This document shows, one piece after another, positions 34,352 to 43,713 of a DNA stretch of 64,000 nucleotides (positions are counted from its first letter, which is position 1; every line of letters begins with the position of its first letter). Both the position numbers and the translations under genes were made by a program. This DNA comes from Actinomycetota bacterium (lineage in GTDB: Bacteria; Actinomycetota; Actinomycetes; S36-B12), in the NCBI GenBank assembly GCA_030684515.1, contig JAUXVJ010000016.1:1-64000 (forward strand). Direction: 5' to 3'. The notes under the pieces are model-generated. The model was not told the origin of the DNA and ran no database searches. It saw only the letters and a program-made list of their open reading frames with translations.

Positions 34352-35641
34352 ATGGACACTCCTTCACAATCTCAAGTCATCCGACTCCTCAGTCTTGCCG
34401 TCGTTCTAGGCGTGCTGGCTGCCATAGCCGGCTCAGCACTGCTGTGGGTTGTTGATCAGGGTCAGGAGTGGTTCTTTGTAGAACTGCCTGATTCCATGGG
34501 AATGGATTCGGCACCGTGGTGGCTGGCTGCTGCGCTGTTGTTCGTAGGCGCAAGCCTTGTGGCGCTGGCCAAGCGGCTACCCGGGTCAACAGGGACAGGG
34601 CCGCTCACCGGATTTCATTTCGACGACCCACTCAGCATGGTGCCGTCGGTGATCTTGGCTGCAGTGGCAACGCTGGTCTTCGGCTTCGTCCTGGGTCCTG
34701 AAGCTCCGCTTATCGTGCTTGGCAGCGCGATCGGCGCAATTCTTGGGCGCAAGGCGGCGCCTGAAGCCCGAATGGCCATGATGTTCCTTGGCGGCGCAGC
34801 TGCGCTTGGTGCGGTGCTTGGCAATCCCTTTGTGGCCGGATTCATGATTCTTGAATTCGCTGCGATGGGGATGGTGCCGGCTCTTCTCATCGCACCGGCA
34901 ATGCTGGCACTGGCCTGCTCCTACTTGGTCCAAATCGGCATCTGGAACATCCCCGGTCTTGGGGAGCATGGCTTGTCGGTTCCGGGAATGCCGGCGTACA
35001 CGAGTGTGCAGCCGTGGGACATTGTTGTGGCGATTCTGGTTGCGATCGTTGGCGGACTCATCGCGATTGCAGTGCGGCAAGGCGCATTGAGATTCGAGAA
35101 GTTCTCATCCAAGAAAGTTGCGTTGGGCCTATATGTCGCAACTGCTGTCACTGCGATCGTGCTGTTGATTGCACAAGAGGGCTTTGATATTGCCCAAGAT
35201 CAGATCCTGTTCAGCGGAAACACCGGCATGGCGCAGTTGGTTCAGGAGACATCAATAGTGGCGGTGATTGTCATTCTGCTGGGCAAGGCCCTTGCCTATG
35301 CAGTTGCCTTGGGTGGCGGCTTTCGCGGAGGTCCGATCTTCCCAGCCACGTTCTTGGGTGTGGCTGTGGGAGTTCTCGCGGTACTCATACTTCCCTCGCA
35401 CTCTGTCAGCGCCATGGCTGCCGCCGGCATTGGGGCCACTGCTGCGGCCATGCTTCGACTACCGGCGACCGCGGCCCTGCTCGGTGCGCTCCTTGTCGGC
35501 GGTGCCGGAGCAGCAATCGCACCGTTTGCGATCATTGGCGCTGTTATCGGCTACCTCATCCGGGTGGCCGTTGATGCCCAGTTGAACAAGGTTGCACCGG
35601 GCCTTGGGGACAATCCGCAGGAGCAAGTCTCAACGGCCTAG
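34352..35641 (+). CDS. ClC family chloride channel/antiporter
   Basis: The 429-residue membrane protein has about ten helices and two ClC signature stretches: VLGPEAPLIVLGSAIGAILGR (the gating-glutamate motif, GPEAP in place of GREGP) and ALGGGFRGGPIFPATFLGVAVG (the GxFxP anion-binding segment). The third signature serine (GSGIP) is not evident in the N-terminal half. It probably moves chloride or exchanges it for protons. No CBS domains are attached. It is followed by a convergent CDF gene 15 bases after its stop. Confidence 0.83.
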   Translation: MDTPSQSQVIRLLSLAVVLGVLAAIAGSALLWVVDQGQEWFFVELPDSMGMDSAPWWLAAALLFVGASLVALAKRLPGSTGTGPLTGFHFDDPLSMVPSVILAAVATLVFGFVLGPEAPLIVLGSAIGAILGRKAAPEARMAMMFLGGAAALGAVLGNPFVAGFMILEFAAMGMVPALLIAPAMLALACSYLVQIGIWNIPGLGEHGLSVPGMPAYTSVQPWDIVVAILVAIVGGLIAIAVRQGALRFEKFSSKKVALGLYVATAVTAIVLLIAQEGFDIAQDQILFSGNTGMAQLVQETSIVAVIVILLGKALAYAVALGGGFRGGPIFPATFLGVAVGVLAVLILPSHSVSAMAAAGIGATAAAMLRLPATAALLGALLVGGAGAAIAPFAIIGAVIGYLIRVAVDAQLNKVAPGLGDNPQEQVSTA

Positions 35642-35656
35642 TCCCATCGCTGTGCG

Positions 35657-36700
35657 TCAGTTTCTGTGATGCTCGATGCCGGAGTGGAATTGAGGTCCAT
35701 CGACCTCGAGCGGGCCAACGTGCACCTGAACCTCATCGATGCGCGCAATGCTGTGGAGCAATGCATGCTCGGCTTCATGCGCAATGTGATGAGCTGCTAT
35801 CAGGCTGAGATTGGGATCCGCGGTGATGGCAATCTCCATGTGCAGACGATGACCAATCCACCGCATTTGGACTTTGTCGACGCCGATGATCCCGGGAGTC
35901 TTCGCCAGGATCTGCTCCACCTCCCCAATCAACTCAGGGTCGGTTGCATCCATGAGTCGTCGGTAGATGTCGCGCATGGCTTGCCAGAGCACCACCAGAA
36001 TTGCGGCCGTCACGACGAGGCCGACAATCGGATCGGCCGCAGGGAAGCCGAGCAGCACCCCGAGTGCACCGACTACCACTGCCAGTGATGTGAGCGCATC
36101 CGTTCGAGCATGCAGGCCGTCAGCCACCAACGCGGCCGAGCCGATCCGTCGACCAACGCGGATCCGATAGATGGCCACCAGTTCATTGCCTGCAAAGCCA
36201 ATAAGGCCAGCGGCTATCAATGCCCCGAGGTAGGACACCTCTTGGGGGTTCATCAACCGGCGGATCGATTCATAGCCGGCGATTGCGGCAGAAAGCGCGA
36301 TCATCAAGAAGATGAAGATTCCGGCGAGATCCTCGGCGCGGCCAAATCCGTAGGTGTAGCGACGAGTGGCCGGTCGCCGACTGAGTGAGAAGGCGATCCA
36401 CAGCGGGATGGCGGTCAGCGCGTCGGAGAGGTTGTGGATCGTGTCGGCAAGCAAGGCCACTGAGCTGGTGAGCACGACGACCGATGCTTGAATGGATGCG
36501 GTGACCAGCAATGCAAGCAGGCTGAGTTTGACGGCGCGAATGCCAGCTGCGCTGGAATCAAGCGCGGAGTCGAAGGAGTCAGCAGCATCGTGGCTGTGGC
36601 CAACGAACAGGCTGCGGATCCGGGCAAGCAGTGAAGTCGAATGTTCGTGGCCATGTGCATGGTCATGCTCGTCTGCATGGTCCTGGTGTTCGGACGCCAT
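35657..36700 (-). CDS. CDF family divalent metal exporter with His-rich N-terminus
   Basis: The 347-residue cation diffusion facilitator starts with a metal-binding stretch (HQDHADEHDHAHGHEH). Six TM helices follow with DTIHNLSDALTAI (HxxxD site) and DGLHARTDALTSL (second HxxxD site), then a C-terminal cytoplasmic domain (LMDATDPELIGEVEQILAKTPGI). It exports Zn2+, Co2+, Fe2+ or Mn2+. ATG 36700 is preferred over GTG 36709. It lies downstream of a membrane protein gene on the same strand, with 17 bases between. Confidence 0.87.
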   Translation of the reverse strand: MASEHQDHADEHDHAHGHEHSTSLLARIRSLFVGHSHDAADSFDSALDSSAAGIRAVKLSLLALLVTASIQASVVVLTSSVALLADTIHNLSDALTAIPLWIAFSLSRRPATRRYTYGFGRAEDLAGIFIFLMIALSAAIAGYESIRRLMNPQEVSYLGALIAAGLIGFAGNELVAIYRIRVGRRIGSAALVADGLHARTDALTSLAVVVGALGVLLGFPAADPIVGLVVTAAILVVLWQAMRDIYRRLMDATDPELIGEVEQILAKTPGIIGVDKVQMRWIGHRLHMEIAITADPNLSLIAAHHIAHEAEHALLHSIARIDEVQVHVGPLEVDGPQFHSGIEHHRN

Positions 36701-36717
36701 GCTTGTCACTCTATTGG

Positions 36718-37380
36718 CTACAGAACGTTGACAGCCCTTGCGAGCACAAGTGCGACGAGGATGAGTGAGATCAGCGACTCAAGAATCATGCACAGCTTTG
36801 GCCAATGCCGAATGGCTGCGACATCAGTGGGGCTGAAGGCCAGTGCCGTATTGAAGGAGAGCGCCAGGTAGTCAACGAACTTGGGATACCAGCCTTGGGA
36901 TATCAGGCGTGGAATGCTCTGCTCAGGAAAGATGAAAGCCGGTTGTGTACTCAGTTCGCCTCGCGCACGGGCTGCCGGACCGCCGGAATCGAGGTGCCAG
37001 TACCAGAGGGCAAATGCGATCACGTTGATAGTCCAGATCGCGCCACCAATGATCAGGAGCTGAGCTGGCGTGGCGAAGTCGGCGTGTTGCAGGATTCCCA
37101 GGACTAAGCGCCCCGCTGAGAGCACAGTGAGGACTGTGATCAGCGCAATGAGCGCTCCGCTGACTATGCGCAACCATCGGTGATCCTTGTCGATTCGACC
37201 GGGGTCGCCGATGACGAGTACGAGAAGCATGATGATCAGCAGTCCGCAGTATGCGTAGTGCAGGGCGTTGGAAAGCCGGAATTCTTCGGGAACTATCAAC
37301 ACAAGACCGCCGACGGCCAGAACTGCTAGCGCCATTGGGAGTCGGCGTTCACCTATCTCTCGCGACGGCGCGTTATTCAC
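36718..37380 (-). CDS. Membrane protein with channel-like C-terminus
   Basis: The 220-residue protein has about five hydrophobic segments (residues 18-34, 40-60, 72-92, 100-120 and 195-214). A conserved part, DYLALSFNTALAFSPTDVAAI, precedes the last helix and looks like a pore loop; many actinobacterial proteins share it. I do not recognise a proven function. The start is uncertain: GTG 37380 is used, TTG 37410 and ATG 37335 are possible. It lies directly upstream of the CDF exporter and may be in its operon. Confidence 0.65.
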   Translation of the reverse strand: MNNAPSREIGERRLPMALAVLAVGGLVLIVPEEFRLSNALHYAYCGLLIIMLLVLVIGDPGRIDKDHRWLRIVSGALIALITVLTVLSAGRLVLGILQHADFATPAQLLIIGGAIWTINVIAFALWYWHLDSGGPAARARGELSTQPAFIFPEQSIPRLISQGWYPKFVDYLALSFNTALAFSPTDVAAIRHWPKLCMILESLISLILVALVLARAVNVL

Positions 37381-37479
37381 AGCTGCGACTCTATGAGTGC
37401 AAGCCAGCAAATCAGCCGCGACTCACGTACAGATCAATAGGGTTCCTCTTGTTCACGGTCGAATTGTCAAGGGGGCAGG

Positions 37480-39105
37480 ATGTCCACACGCAGGGCGGCA
37501 GTTGGTGCTGCTTCGGGATTGGTGTTGCTCACTCTGGGAGCCGGCCAATTCCTGATGACATTGGACAGTTCAGTGATGAATGTGTCCATGGCAACAGTGG
37601 CCGAAGACCTGGGCACATCAATCACCGGCATCCAAACAGCCATCACCATGTACACGCTTGTGATGGCGAGCCTGATGATCACAGGAGGAAAGATTGGCAG
37701 CAATATCGGCAGGCGAAATGCCTTCGCTATTGGCTGCGTGATTTACGCCATTGGATCCTTCATCACAGGTCTTTCGCAGAACCTCACGACATTGCTCATC
37801 GGCTGGTCTTTGCTCGAAGGAATCGGCGCAGCACTGATCATGCCCGCCATCGTTGGCCTCGTAGCAACGAATTTTCAGGCAAAGGAACGGCCGCGTGCCT
37901 ACGGCCTGATTGCTGCAGCGGGAGCAATCGCCGTAGCGCTGGGACCGCTGATCGGTGGCGCCGCGACGACGTACTTGTCGTGGAGATGGGTGTTCTTCAG
38001 TGAGAGCATCATCGTTGCCGTCATCTTGCTGCTTTCCCGGCGGATTGCGGACGCGCCCGTTGAATCCAAGAAGCCCTTGGACTTCATTGGCACCCTGCTT
38101 TCGGTGGCAGGGCTGGGACTTGCCGTGTACGGAGTGCTGCGTACCAGCGAATGGGGATGGATTAATCCCAAGGCTGACGGCCCATCGATTGCTGGCCTGT
38201 CGCCCAGCTTTTGGTTGATCCTCGTCGGGTCAATGATTGTCTGGCTGTTCTTCCAATGGGAGCATCGAGTACTCGCCGCGGGACGAGAGCCCTTGGTGCG
38301 CGCCGACATCTTTGCCTCCAGGCAGCTCAATGGCGGTCTCATCATGTTCTTCTTTCAATTTCTGTTGCAGTCCGGAGTGTTCTTCGTCATCCCGCTGTAC
38401 CTGTCAGTGGTCTTGGAACTCTCGGCGATCGACACGGGCATTCGACTCATGCCCCTGTCCATTTCCTTGCTGTTGGCAGCAGTGGCAATACCGAAATTGT
38501 GGCCGATGGTTTCGCCTCGTCGAGTTGTTCGTATAGGTGTGACCTTGATGTTGCTGGGCATCTTGGCGCTGCTTGCCGGAATTGACATCAACTCCACAGC
38601 GGCCGTTGTCGCGTTGCCATTGACCCTCTTGGGTTTGGGCATGGGCTCGTTGGCCTCGCAGCTGGGCAGCGTGACGGTCTCGGGTGTGTCCGATGAGCGC
38701 AGTGGTGAGGTCGGGGGATTGCAGAACACTGCAACGAATCTGGGAGCTTCACTTGGAACCGCATTGGCCGGTTCGATACTGATTGCTGTGCTTACTGGCT
38801 CGCTGATCGCGGGCATCCAGTCAAACGAGCAGGTTCCCGAGAGCGTGCAACAGCAGGCAGGCGTTGAACTCGCAAGCGGCGTGCCGTTCCTTTCTGACAC
38901 TCAGTTGGAGGCCGCGATGTTGGAAGCCGGCGCAAGCCCTGAAGTAACAGACGCCGTCGTTATGGAGAATCAAGCAGCCCGGGTGCAAGGGCTGGATGCC
39001 GCGCTGGGCGTGCTGGCCATCCTTGCGATGGCATCCTTGGTGTTCACCTCGCGCATCCCCGAGGTGCAGCCTGGGAGTTCGCAGGTCAAGCCCGTGGCTG
39101 CGTAG
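37480..39105 (+). CDS. MFS drug exporter (DHA2, 14 TM)
   Basis: The 541-residue transporter matches the EmrB/QacA type: LDSSVMNVSMATVAEDLG (motif D1 in helix 1), ITGGKIGSNIGRRNAFAIG (motif A), helix 4-5 with ALGPLIGGAATTYLSWRW (motif C) and about 14 TM helices. The central helices are QLNGGLIMFFFQFLLQSG. It should extrude a lipophilic compound with protons. AGGGGGCAGG sits directly before ATG 37480. No adjacent regulator is apparent. Confidence 0.86.
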   Translation: MSTRRAAVGAASGLVLLTLGAGQFLMTLDSSVMNVSMATVAEDLGTSITGIQTAITMYTLVMASLMITGGKIGSNIGRRNAFAIGCVIYAIGSFITGLSQNLTTLLIGWSLLEGIGAALIMPAIVGLVATNFQAKERPRAYGLIAAAGAIAVALGPLIGGAATTYLSWRWVFFSESIIVAVILLLSRRIADAPVESKKPLDFIGTLLSVAGLGLAVYGVLRTSEWGWINPKADGPSIAGLSPSFWLILVGSMIVWLFFQWEHRVLAAGREPLVRADIFASRQLNGGLIMFFFQFLLQSGVFFVIPLYLSVVLELSAIDTGIRLMPLSISLLLAAVAIPKLWPMVSPRRVVRIGVTLMLLGILALLAGIDINSTAAVVALPLTLLGLGMGSLASQLGSVTVSGVSDERSGEVGGLQNTATNLGASLGTALAGSILIAVLTGSLIAGIQSNEQVPESVQQQAGVELASGVPFLSDTQLEAAMLEAGASPEVTDAVVMENQAARVQGLDAALGVLAILAMASLVFTSRIPEVQPGSSQVKPVAA

Positions 39106-39110
39106 TGGTC

Positions 39111-40574
39111 CTAGCCTTGGGGCGCTTGCTCACGCATGATGCCGGCTCCATGCATCAGGCTTTCTTGCACTGAGGCGTTCTCGTCTGAAGAATTCGCCAT
39201 TGTGCCGTCTTCAAGAGCGGACTTGAATCCTGTGAAGTCAGCTTCGACTTGCAAAGCGTAGTTTTCTGAGAATGCGAGCATCGACTGATCAAAGACGTCA
39301 CTGGTGCCCAGATACGAGGCGATCTTTATTGAGTCGCCTGTGCGGGCATGCCCACGCGCGAGGGTCTTGCCGCAGATTTGTGCGTAGCCGGCCAGTGTGC
39401 GGGGATTGAGGTTGGCGATCTCCGGTGACCACTTCATGTCTCGCAGTTGGCGCACGTAGAAGTGCCGACCACCAGGGCCAACGAGCCAGCCAAGAAACAC
39501 ATCGCTGGCTGCCTGCATTAGTCGCTGACCAGCCACGACGCGGTGTCCTTGATCCTTGAAGAGCGAGTGTGCCGCGTACGGCTCAAGCACACTGTTGACG
39601 GCCTCCTTTACCTGAAGCACGAGGAGATCCTGTGGGTCGCGGCCCTGCAGCAGTACGACAAATGCACGAAGTCCCACGCTGCCCACGCCGACGACCTTGT
39701 GCGCGAAATCTATGATTCGGTATCTGCGCAAGAGTTCGCGTCGGTCGTCGTGCAGGGTCAGACGGTATTGATCGAAGACGCCATTGATGACATCCCACAT
39801 TGCGCCATCCATGGGCAGGCGCACGAGGAGGGGTGGGTCATTGACAAACTGGCGCACGCCATCGACTTCGACAGTGAGTTTGTTGATTGCTGACCACCGG
39901 TCGCGACTGCGGGCCTTCGCCAGAGTGCGATCCATGTTCTTTGCTGCCTTGTTGCCGCCTTGTGTCTGCGCGAGGTTGAGCAGAAATTCCGCATCAACTC
40001 GCGAGTACCACATGTCGAGGTCATTCATGCCGGCGTACTGCGCCATCGCGAGCCGGTATGAAGTGGCGGCGGTGAGTGTGGCCGTTCGGCGGTCGGCGAT
40101 GCTGAACTGATTGTCAGTAGCGGCAATGTAGAAGGAGGCAACCATGCGAGCCACGTCCCAGTCGAAGCTGCCCGGATGCGTCTCGTCAAAGTCATTGATG
40201 TCAAAAAGCACTGATCGATCCGGACTGCCGAAGACCCCGAAATTGGACAGGTGGGCATCTCCACACAATTGGGTTGTCAAGCCTGAATTGGGGTAGGTCC
40301 CCAGGTCGTAGGCCATGACTGCGGCAGTGCCTCGGTAGAAGGTAAAAGGGCTGACTGCCATGCGGGCATGTCGGATGGGGATGAGTTCGGGCACACGATT
40401 GGCTTCCTGCTCGCGCAGCAACTGCACCGGGTCTGGTCTGTTTGCGGCCGGCTGCCAATTTCCGATCGTGCTGCGCGGATGCTCCTTGCGCGCTCGCTTT
40501 CCGGCCTCGACTCGATCAGCAACAGATTCAGTGCGCACATGTGAGCTCAAAGTGGTGTCGCTGGACTCAGTCAT
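39111..40574 (-). CDS. DUF2252 family protein
   Basis: The 487-residue protein has the DUF2252 layout with a kinase-like fold. Marks are PFTFYRGTAAVMAYDL, LCGDAHLSNFGVF (catalytic-loop-like HxxN), FDINDFDETHPGSFDWDVARM (DFD) and FKGQ-like loops later (VVLLQGRDPQDLLVLQVKEA). These echo aminoglycoside phosphotransferase motifs, so an ATP-dependent phosphotransferase is possible but not shown. ATG 40574 starts the conserved part; an open frame to 40961 runs into cysK on the other strand and is rejected. It is divergent from cysK. Confidence 0.78.
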   Translation of the reverse strand: MTESSDTTLSSHVRTESVADRVEAGKRARKEHPRSTIGNWQPAANRPDPVQLLREQEANRVPELIPIRHARMAVSPFTFYRGTAAVMAYDLGTYPNSGLTTQLCGDAHLSNFGVFGSPDRSVLFDINDFDETHPGSFDWDVARMVASFYIAATDNQFSIADRRTATLTAATSYRLAMAQYAGMNDLDMWYSRVDAEFLLNLAQTQGGNKAAKNMDRTLAKARSRDRWSAINKLTVEVDGVRQFVNDPPLLVRLPMDGAMWDVINGVFDQYRLTLHDDRRELLRRYRIIDFAHKVVGVGSVGLRAFVVLLQGRDPQDLLVLQVKEAVNSVLEPYAAHSLFKDQGHRVVAGQRLMQAASDVFLGWLVGPGGRHFYVRQLRDMKWSPEIANLNPRTLAGYAQICGKTLARGHARTGDSIKIASYLGTSDVFDQSMLAFSENYALQVEADFTGFKSALEDGTMANSSDENASVQESLMHGAGIMREQAPQG

Positions 40575-40662
40575 ATCGCCAATTATGGTCGGCCGCATAG
40601 ATTTTTGCCCGAGTTCACGGGGTCCGCTGTCATAGCGATCGCCAAGCGTGCATGATTTGGCC

Positions 40663-41595
40663 ATGCGAATCGCCAATGACATCACAGAACTGATCGGCAA
40701 CACCCCGCTTGTGAGAATTCGGAACATCACCGATGGGGCTGAGGCAACCGTTGCTGCGAAGCTGGAGTTCTTCAACCCTGCCAACTCGGTGAAGGACCGC
40801 ATCGGGCTTTCCATGATCGATGCCGCCCAGGCCGCTGGCTTGATTGGTCCCGACACCGTGATTGTTGAACCCACCAGCGGCAACACCGGTATCGCCTTGG
40901 CGATGGTGTGTGCAGCACGTGGCATCAAGATCGTGCTGACCATGCCGGAGACCATGAGCATTGAACGTCGGATGCTGCTTCGCGGCTATGGCGCTGAATT
41001 GATTCTGACTCCAGGACCTGAGGGCATGGGTGGCGCTATTGCTCGCGCCAAGGAGCTGGCCGACTCAGATCCCAAGTACTTCATGCCGCAGCAGTTCCAG
41101 AATCCCGCCAACCCGGCGATCCACCGCGCAACGACCGCGGAAGAAATCTGGAATGACACAGATGGTCAGGTCGACATCCTGATCGCTGGCGTCGGGACTG
41201 GCGGAACGATCACAGGCGTCGGTCAGGTGCTCAAGGAGCGCCGACCAGAAGTGCAAGTCATTGCTGTGGAACCCGCGGCATCTCCAGTGCTGTCCGGAGG
41301 CCAAAAAGGGCCGCATCCCATCCAGGGCATTGGCGCGGGCTTTGTCCCAGAGATCCTGGACACCGATGTCTACGACGAGGTGGTGCAGGTGTCGGCAGAT
41401 GATGCCCTGATGACAGCCCGCCGAGCAGCAACCGAAGAAGGGCTGCTCGTTGGCATCTCATCGGGTGCTGCGCTGTGGGCTGCTGCCGAGGTTGCCAGGC
41501 GACGCGAAAACGCCGGCAAGCTGATCGTGGTGATCATTCCGTCGTTCGGTGAGCGCTACTTGTCCACGGCACTGTTCGCCGGCCTCGGCGACTGA
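40663..41595 (+). CDS. cysK: Cysteine synthase A
   Basis: The 310-residue PLP enzyme joins O-acetylserine and sulfide to make cysteine. It has [11 protein letters not shown], the PLP lysine in [11 protein letters not shown] (about residue 42), the substrate loop [11 protein letters not shown] and the phosphate-binding [12 protein letters not shown]. Length is typical for CysK. ATG 40663 is used; a GTG at 40648 would add five residues. cysE starts 17 bases later, giving the whole serine-to-cysteine pathway and the cysteine synthase complex in one operon. Confidence 0.92.
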   Translation: MRIANDITELIGNTPLVRIRNITDGAEATVAAKLEFFNPANSVKDRIGLSMIDAAQAAGLIGPDTVIVEPTSGNTGIALAMVCAARGIKIVLTMPETMSIERRMLLRGYGAELILTPGPEGMGGAIARAKELADSDPKYFMPQQFQNPANPAIHRATTAEEIWNDTDGQVDILIAGVGTGGTITGVGQVLKERRPEVQVIAVEPAASPVLSGGQKGPHPIQGIGAGFVPEILDTDVYDEVVQVSADDALMTARRAATEEGLLVGISSGAALWAAAEVARRRENAGKLIVVIIPSFGERYLSTALFAGLGD

Positions 41596-41612
41596 ACAGC
41601 AAGCGAACCTCA

Positions 41613-42341
41613 GTGCGACTTCCCCAGAGTGTCCTGAACTTTCTCGAGCAAGCTCGCGAGGACGTCCAATCAGTTCTCGAACGAGATCCCGCCGCGCGTT
41701 CAGCCGCAGAGGTGGCGCTCCTGTATCCAGGCGTCCATGCAGTGTGGGCGCATCGAGTGAGCAATCACCTATGGAGTGCCGGTGCGTTCCTGCCAGCACG
41801 AGCAGTCTCGCAAGCGGCTCGCGCGCTGACAGGCATCGAGATTCATCCGGGTGCGACTCTGGGGCCTCGGGTATTCATCGACCATGGGGCTGGCGTTGTC
41901 ATCGGAGAAACTGCGATCGTCGGTGCTGACGTGACGATCTATCACGGCGTCACTCTCGGTGGTACGAGCTTGAATCACGGCAAACGACACCCAACCGTCG
42001 GTGATCGCGTGACGATTGGAGCCGGTGCCAAGATTCTTGGCGATATTGAGGTCGGATCGGATTCGCGGATTGGCGCCAACGCAGTACTTGTGCGATCCGT
42101 TGATCACGATTCAGTGGTGGTCGGTGTTCCCGGGCAGGTAGTTGCGCGCGCTGGGGTGCACACCGCTCGACCCAGATTCGATGCGCAGGACCGCAATGCA
42201 CCTGACCCGGTTGGCAGTGCCGTGCAAGAGCTCCTAGCTCGGGTTCAGATACTCGAGACTGAAGTCAACGGGCATGCCTCGCCGCTGGGTATTTATCGAC
42301 CTGTTGATGGAGTTTGGGAGTCGACCGACTTCTCAATCTGA
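41613..42341 (+). CDS. cysE: Serine O-acetyltransferase
   Basis: The 242-residue protein acetylates serine using acetyl-CoA to give O-acetylserine for CysK. The N-terminal helical part contains RDPAARSAAEVALLYPGVHAVWAHRVSNHLW. The left-handed beta helix carries hexapeptide repeats and the catalytic HPGATLGPRVFIDHGAGVVIG region (His/Asp) plus GVTLGGTS. The tail after GVPGQVVAR extends about 50 residues beyond short CysE forms. GTG 41613 follows cysK. Its last 49 bases overlap the end of the convergent MFS gene. Confidence 0.9.
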   Translation: MRLPQSVLNFLEQAREDVQSVLERDPAARSAAEVALLYPGVHAVWAHRVSNHLWSAGAFLPARAVSQAARALTGIEIHPGATLGPRVFIDHGAGVVIGETAIVGADVTIYHGVTLGGTSLNHGKRHPTVGDRVTIGAGAKILGDIEVGSDSRIGANAVLVRSVDHDSVVVGVPGQVVARAGVHTARPRFDAQDRNAPDPVGSAVQELLARVQILETEVNGHASPLGIYRPVDGVWESTDFSI

Positions 42342-43612
42342 GTCTGGTCCGCAGCTTCAAGGTGCGGCTCGATCTGATGGATTTCTTCGGGTTCGACTTC
42401 GAGTGGGTATTTCGCTGCGACCTTCTTGAAGACCAGGAACATCGGAAGGCCGAGCAGCAGGAGCGCCGCGGCTGCAATGATGAACACGGCTTGGTAGCCG
42501 TATTGCACAGCAATGACCCCACCCAGAGCCGGCCCTAGCTGGGACGAGAGTGCCTGCACACTCTGGTACAGCCCAAACATCGAACTGAGTGCAGCAGCAG
42601 TGACAACGGTCGGCAATAGCGAGACAGCGCTGGTGGTGAGCAAGCCCTGGAAGAGCGACATGCAGATGGCAAACAGCGCCAGCGCGAGCACGGTGTTGAC
42701 GAAGGCCATCGGAATAAGGAACACGGCGATGCCTACAGCTGAGATCAACAGTATCCGTTGAAGCCCGGCACGCGAGATGAGGCGACCTGCGTATACGGCT
42801 GCAATGGCGCTGGCCGCCGACATGCCAAAGAAAATCCAGCCAATGATCACTGTGCCATTGGCGCCTGAGGGCAGGATGGAAAGGACGTAGGTTGGCAGTA
42901 CTGGCTGGACCATGGGCGCAGCGAAACTGAGCAGCAACACCAGCATCAGTGCGGCCCAGGCAAGCGGCGAATGCAGCACTGTGCGCAAGCTCTTGCCTCC
43001 CGACCCAGGCTTGGCTGCCAGGGCGCGAGTTGGCTCCTTGATCATGAAGACGGTCACGAGTGCCCCAGAGAACATCAGGATGCCGGCTACGACAAAGGTT
43101 GGCCGATAGCCGAATCCGGCGATGAACACGGCGGCAATGACTGGTCCAAGAGCGATGCCGCCCAGGGTTGCGCCCTGGAACTGGCCCAAAGCTTTGGGCA
43201 GTCGCGCGGCTGGAGTGCCGGCAGCGATGAGCGCCATTGCCGCCGCGGGGGCGCCGGCCATCACTCCGATGAAGGTGCGGATAGCTACGACCTGCCAGAT
43301 GTTGGTGGCAAATCCGAACAACGTGAGGCCGATTGCACCTCCGAAGCAGGCGCGAATAAGCATGGGCTTGCGTCCGTACCGATCACCCAGGATTCCCCAG
43401 ATTGGTCCGGACACAAAGGCCCCAACACCGCCCAGAGCGGTGGCGATGCCTGCCCACAAGGCAGCTTCCTCGCCGGTGAGGGTGGGATCCAGATCCTGAA
43501 TGTAGAGCGGCAGGAATGGGATGGTGAAAGAAAAGGTGATGCACAGAAGGAATACCGCGAACATGGAGGCGTAGTTATTGCGCTGCCAGCCAGGCGCGCC
43601 TTCGTCTTCCAT
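42293..43612 (-). CDS. MFS multidrug-type transporter (12 TM)
   Basis: The 439-residue transporter has 12 predicted helices with FTIPFLPLYIQDL in helix 1, motif A GDRYGRKPML after helix 2 and the helix 4-5 region GAPAAAMALIAAGTPAARLPKALG. It belongs to the drug:H+ antiporter-1 group. The C-terminus extends into an acidic tail (VEPEEIHQIEPHLEAADQTQIEK). ATG 43612 follows AGAGGATT; a longer frame to 43654 is rejected. The last 49 bases overlap cysE tail-to-tail, which is unusually long. Confidence 0.84.
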   Translation of the reverse strand: MEDEGAPGWQRNNYASMFAVFLLCITFSFTIPFLPLYIQDLDPTLTGEEAALWAGIATALGGVGAFVSGPIWGILGDRYGRKPMLIRACFGGAIGLTLFGFATNIWQVVAIRTFIGVMAGAPAAAMALIAAGTPAARLPKALGQFQGATLGGIALGPVIAAVFIAGFGYRPTFVVAGILMFSGALVTVFMIKEPTRALAAKPGSGGKSLRTVLHSPLAWAALMLVLLLSFAAPMVQPVLPTYVLSILPSGANGTVIIGWIFFGMSAASAIAAVYAGRLISRAGLQRILLISAVGIAVFLIPMAFVNTVLALALFAICMSLFQGLLTTSAVSLLPTVVTAAALSSMFGLYQSVQALSSQLGPALGGVIAVQYGYQAVFIIAAAALLLLGLPMFLVFKKVAAKYPLEVEPEEIHQIEPHLEAADQTQIEKSVDSQTPSTGR

Positions 43613-43713
43613 TGAATCCTCTCTAGTCGCCCACCTGAAGGGCTGCATTCTCATGGAACATACTGGACAGCCACGCTGTTGGACGGGTTATCGAAAGTAT
43701 TTCGGGAGGCATC

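Noticed and set aside
40575-40961. N-terminal extension of the DUF2252 protein
   Set aside because: It overlaps cysK on the opposite strand and is not family-like; ATG 40574 begins the conserved part.
42971-43615. 214-codon plus-strand frame
   Set aside because: Antisense to the MFS transporter; no domain.
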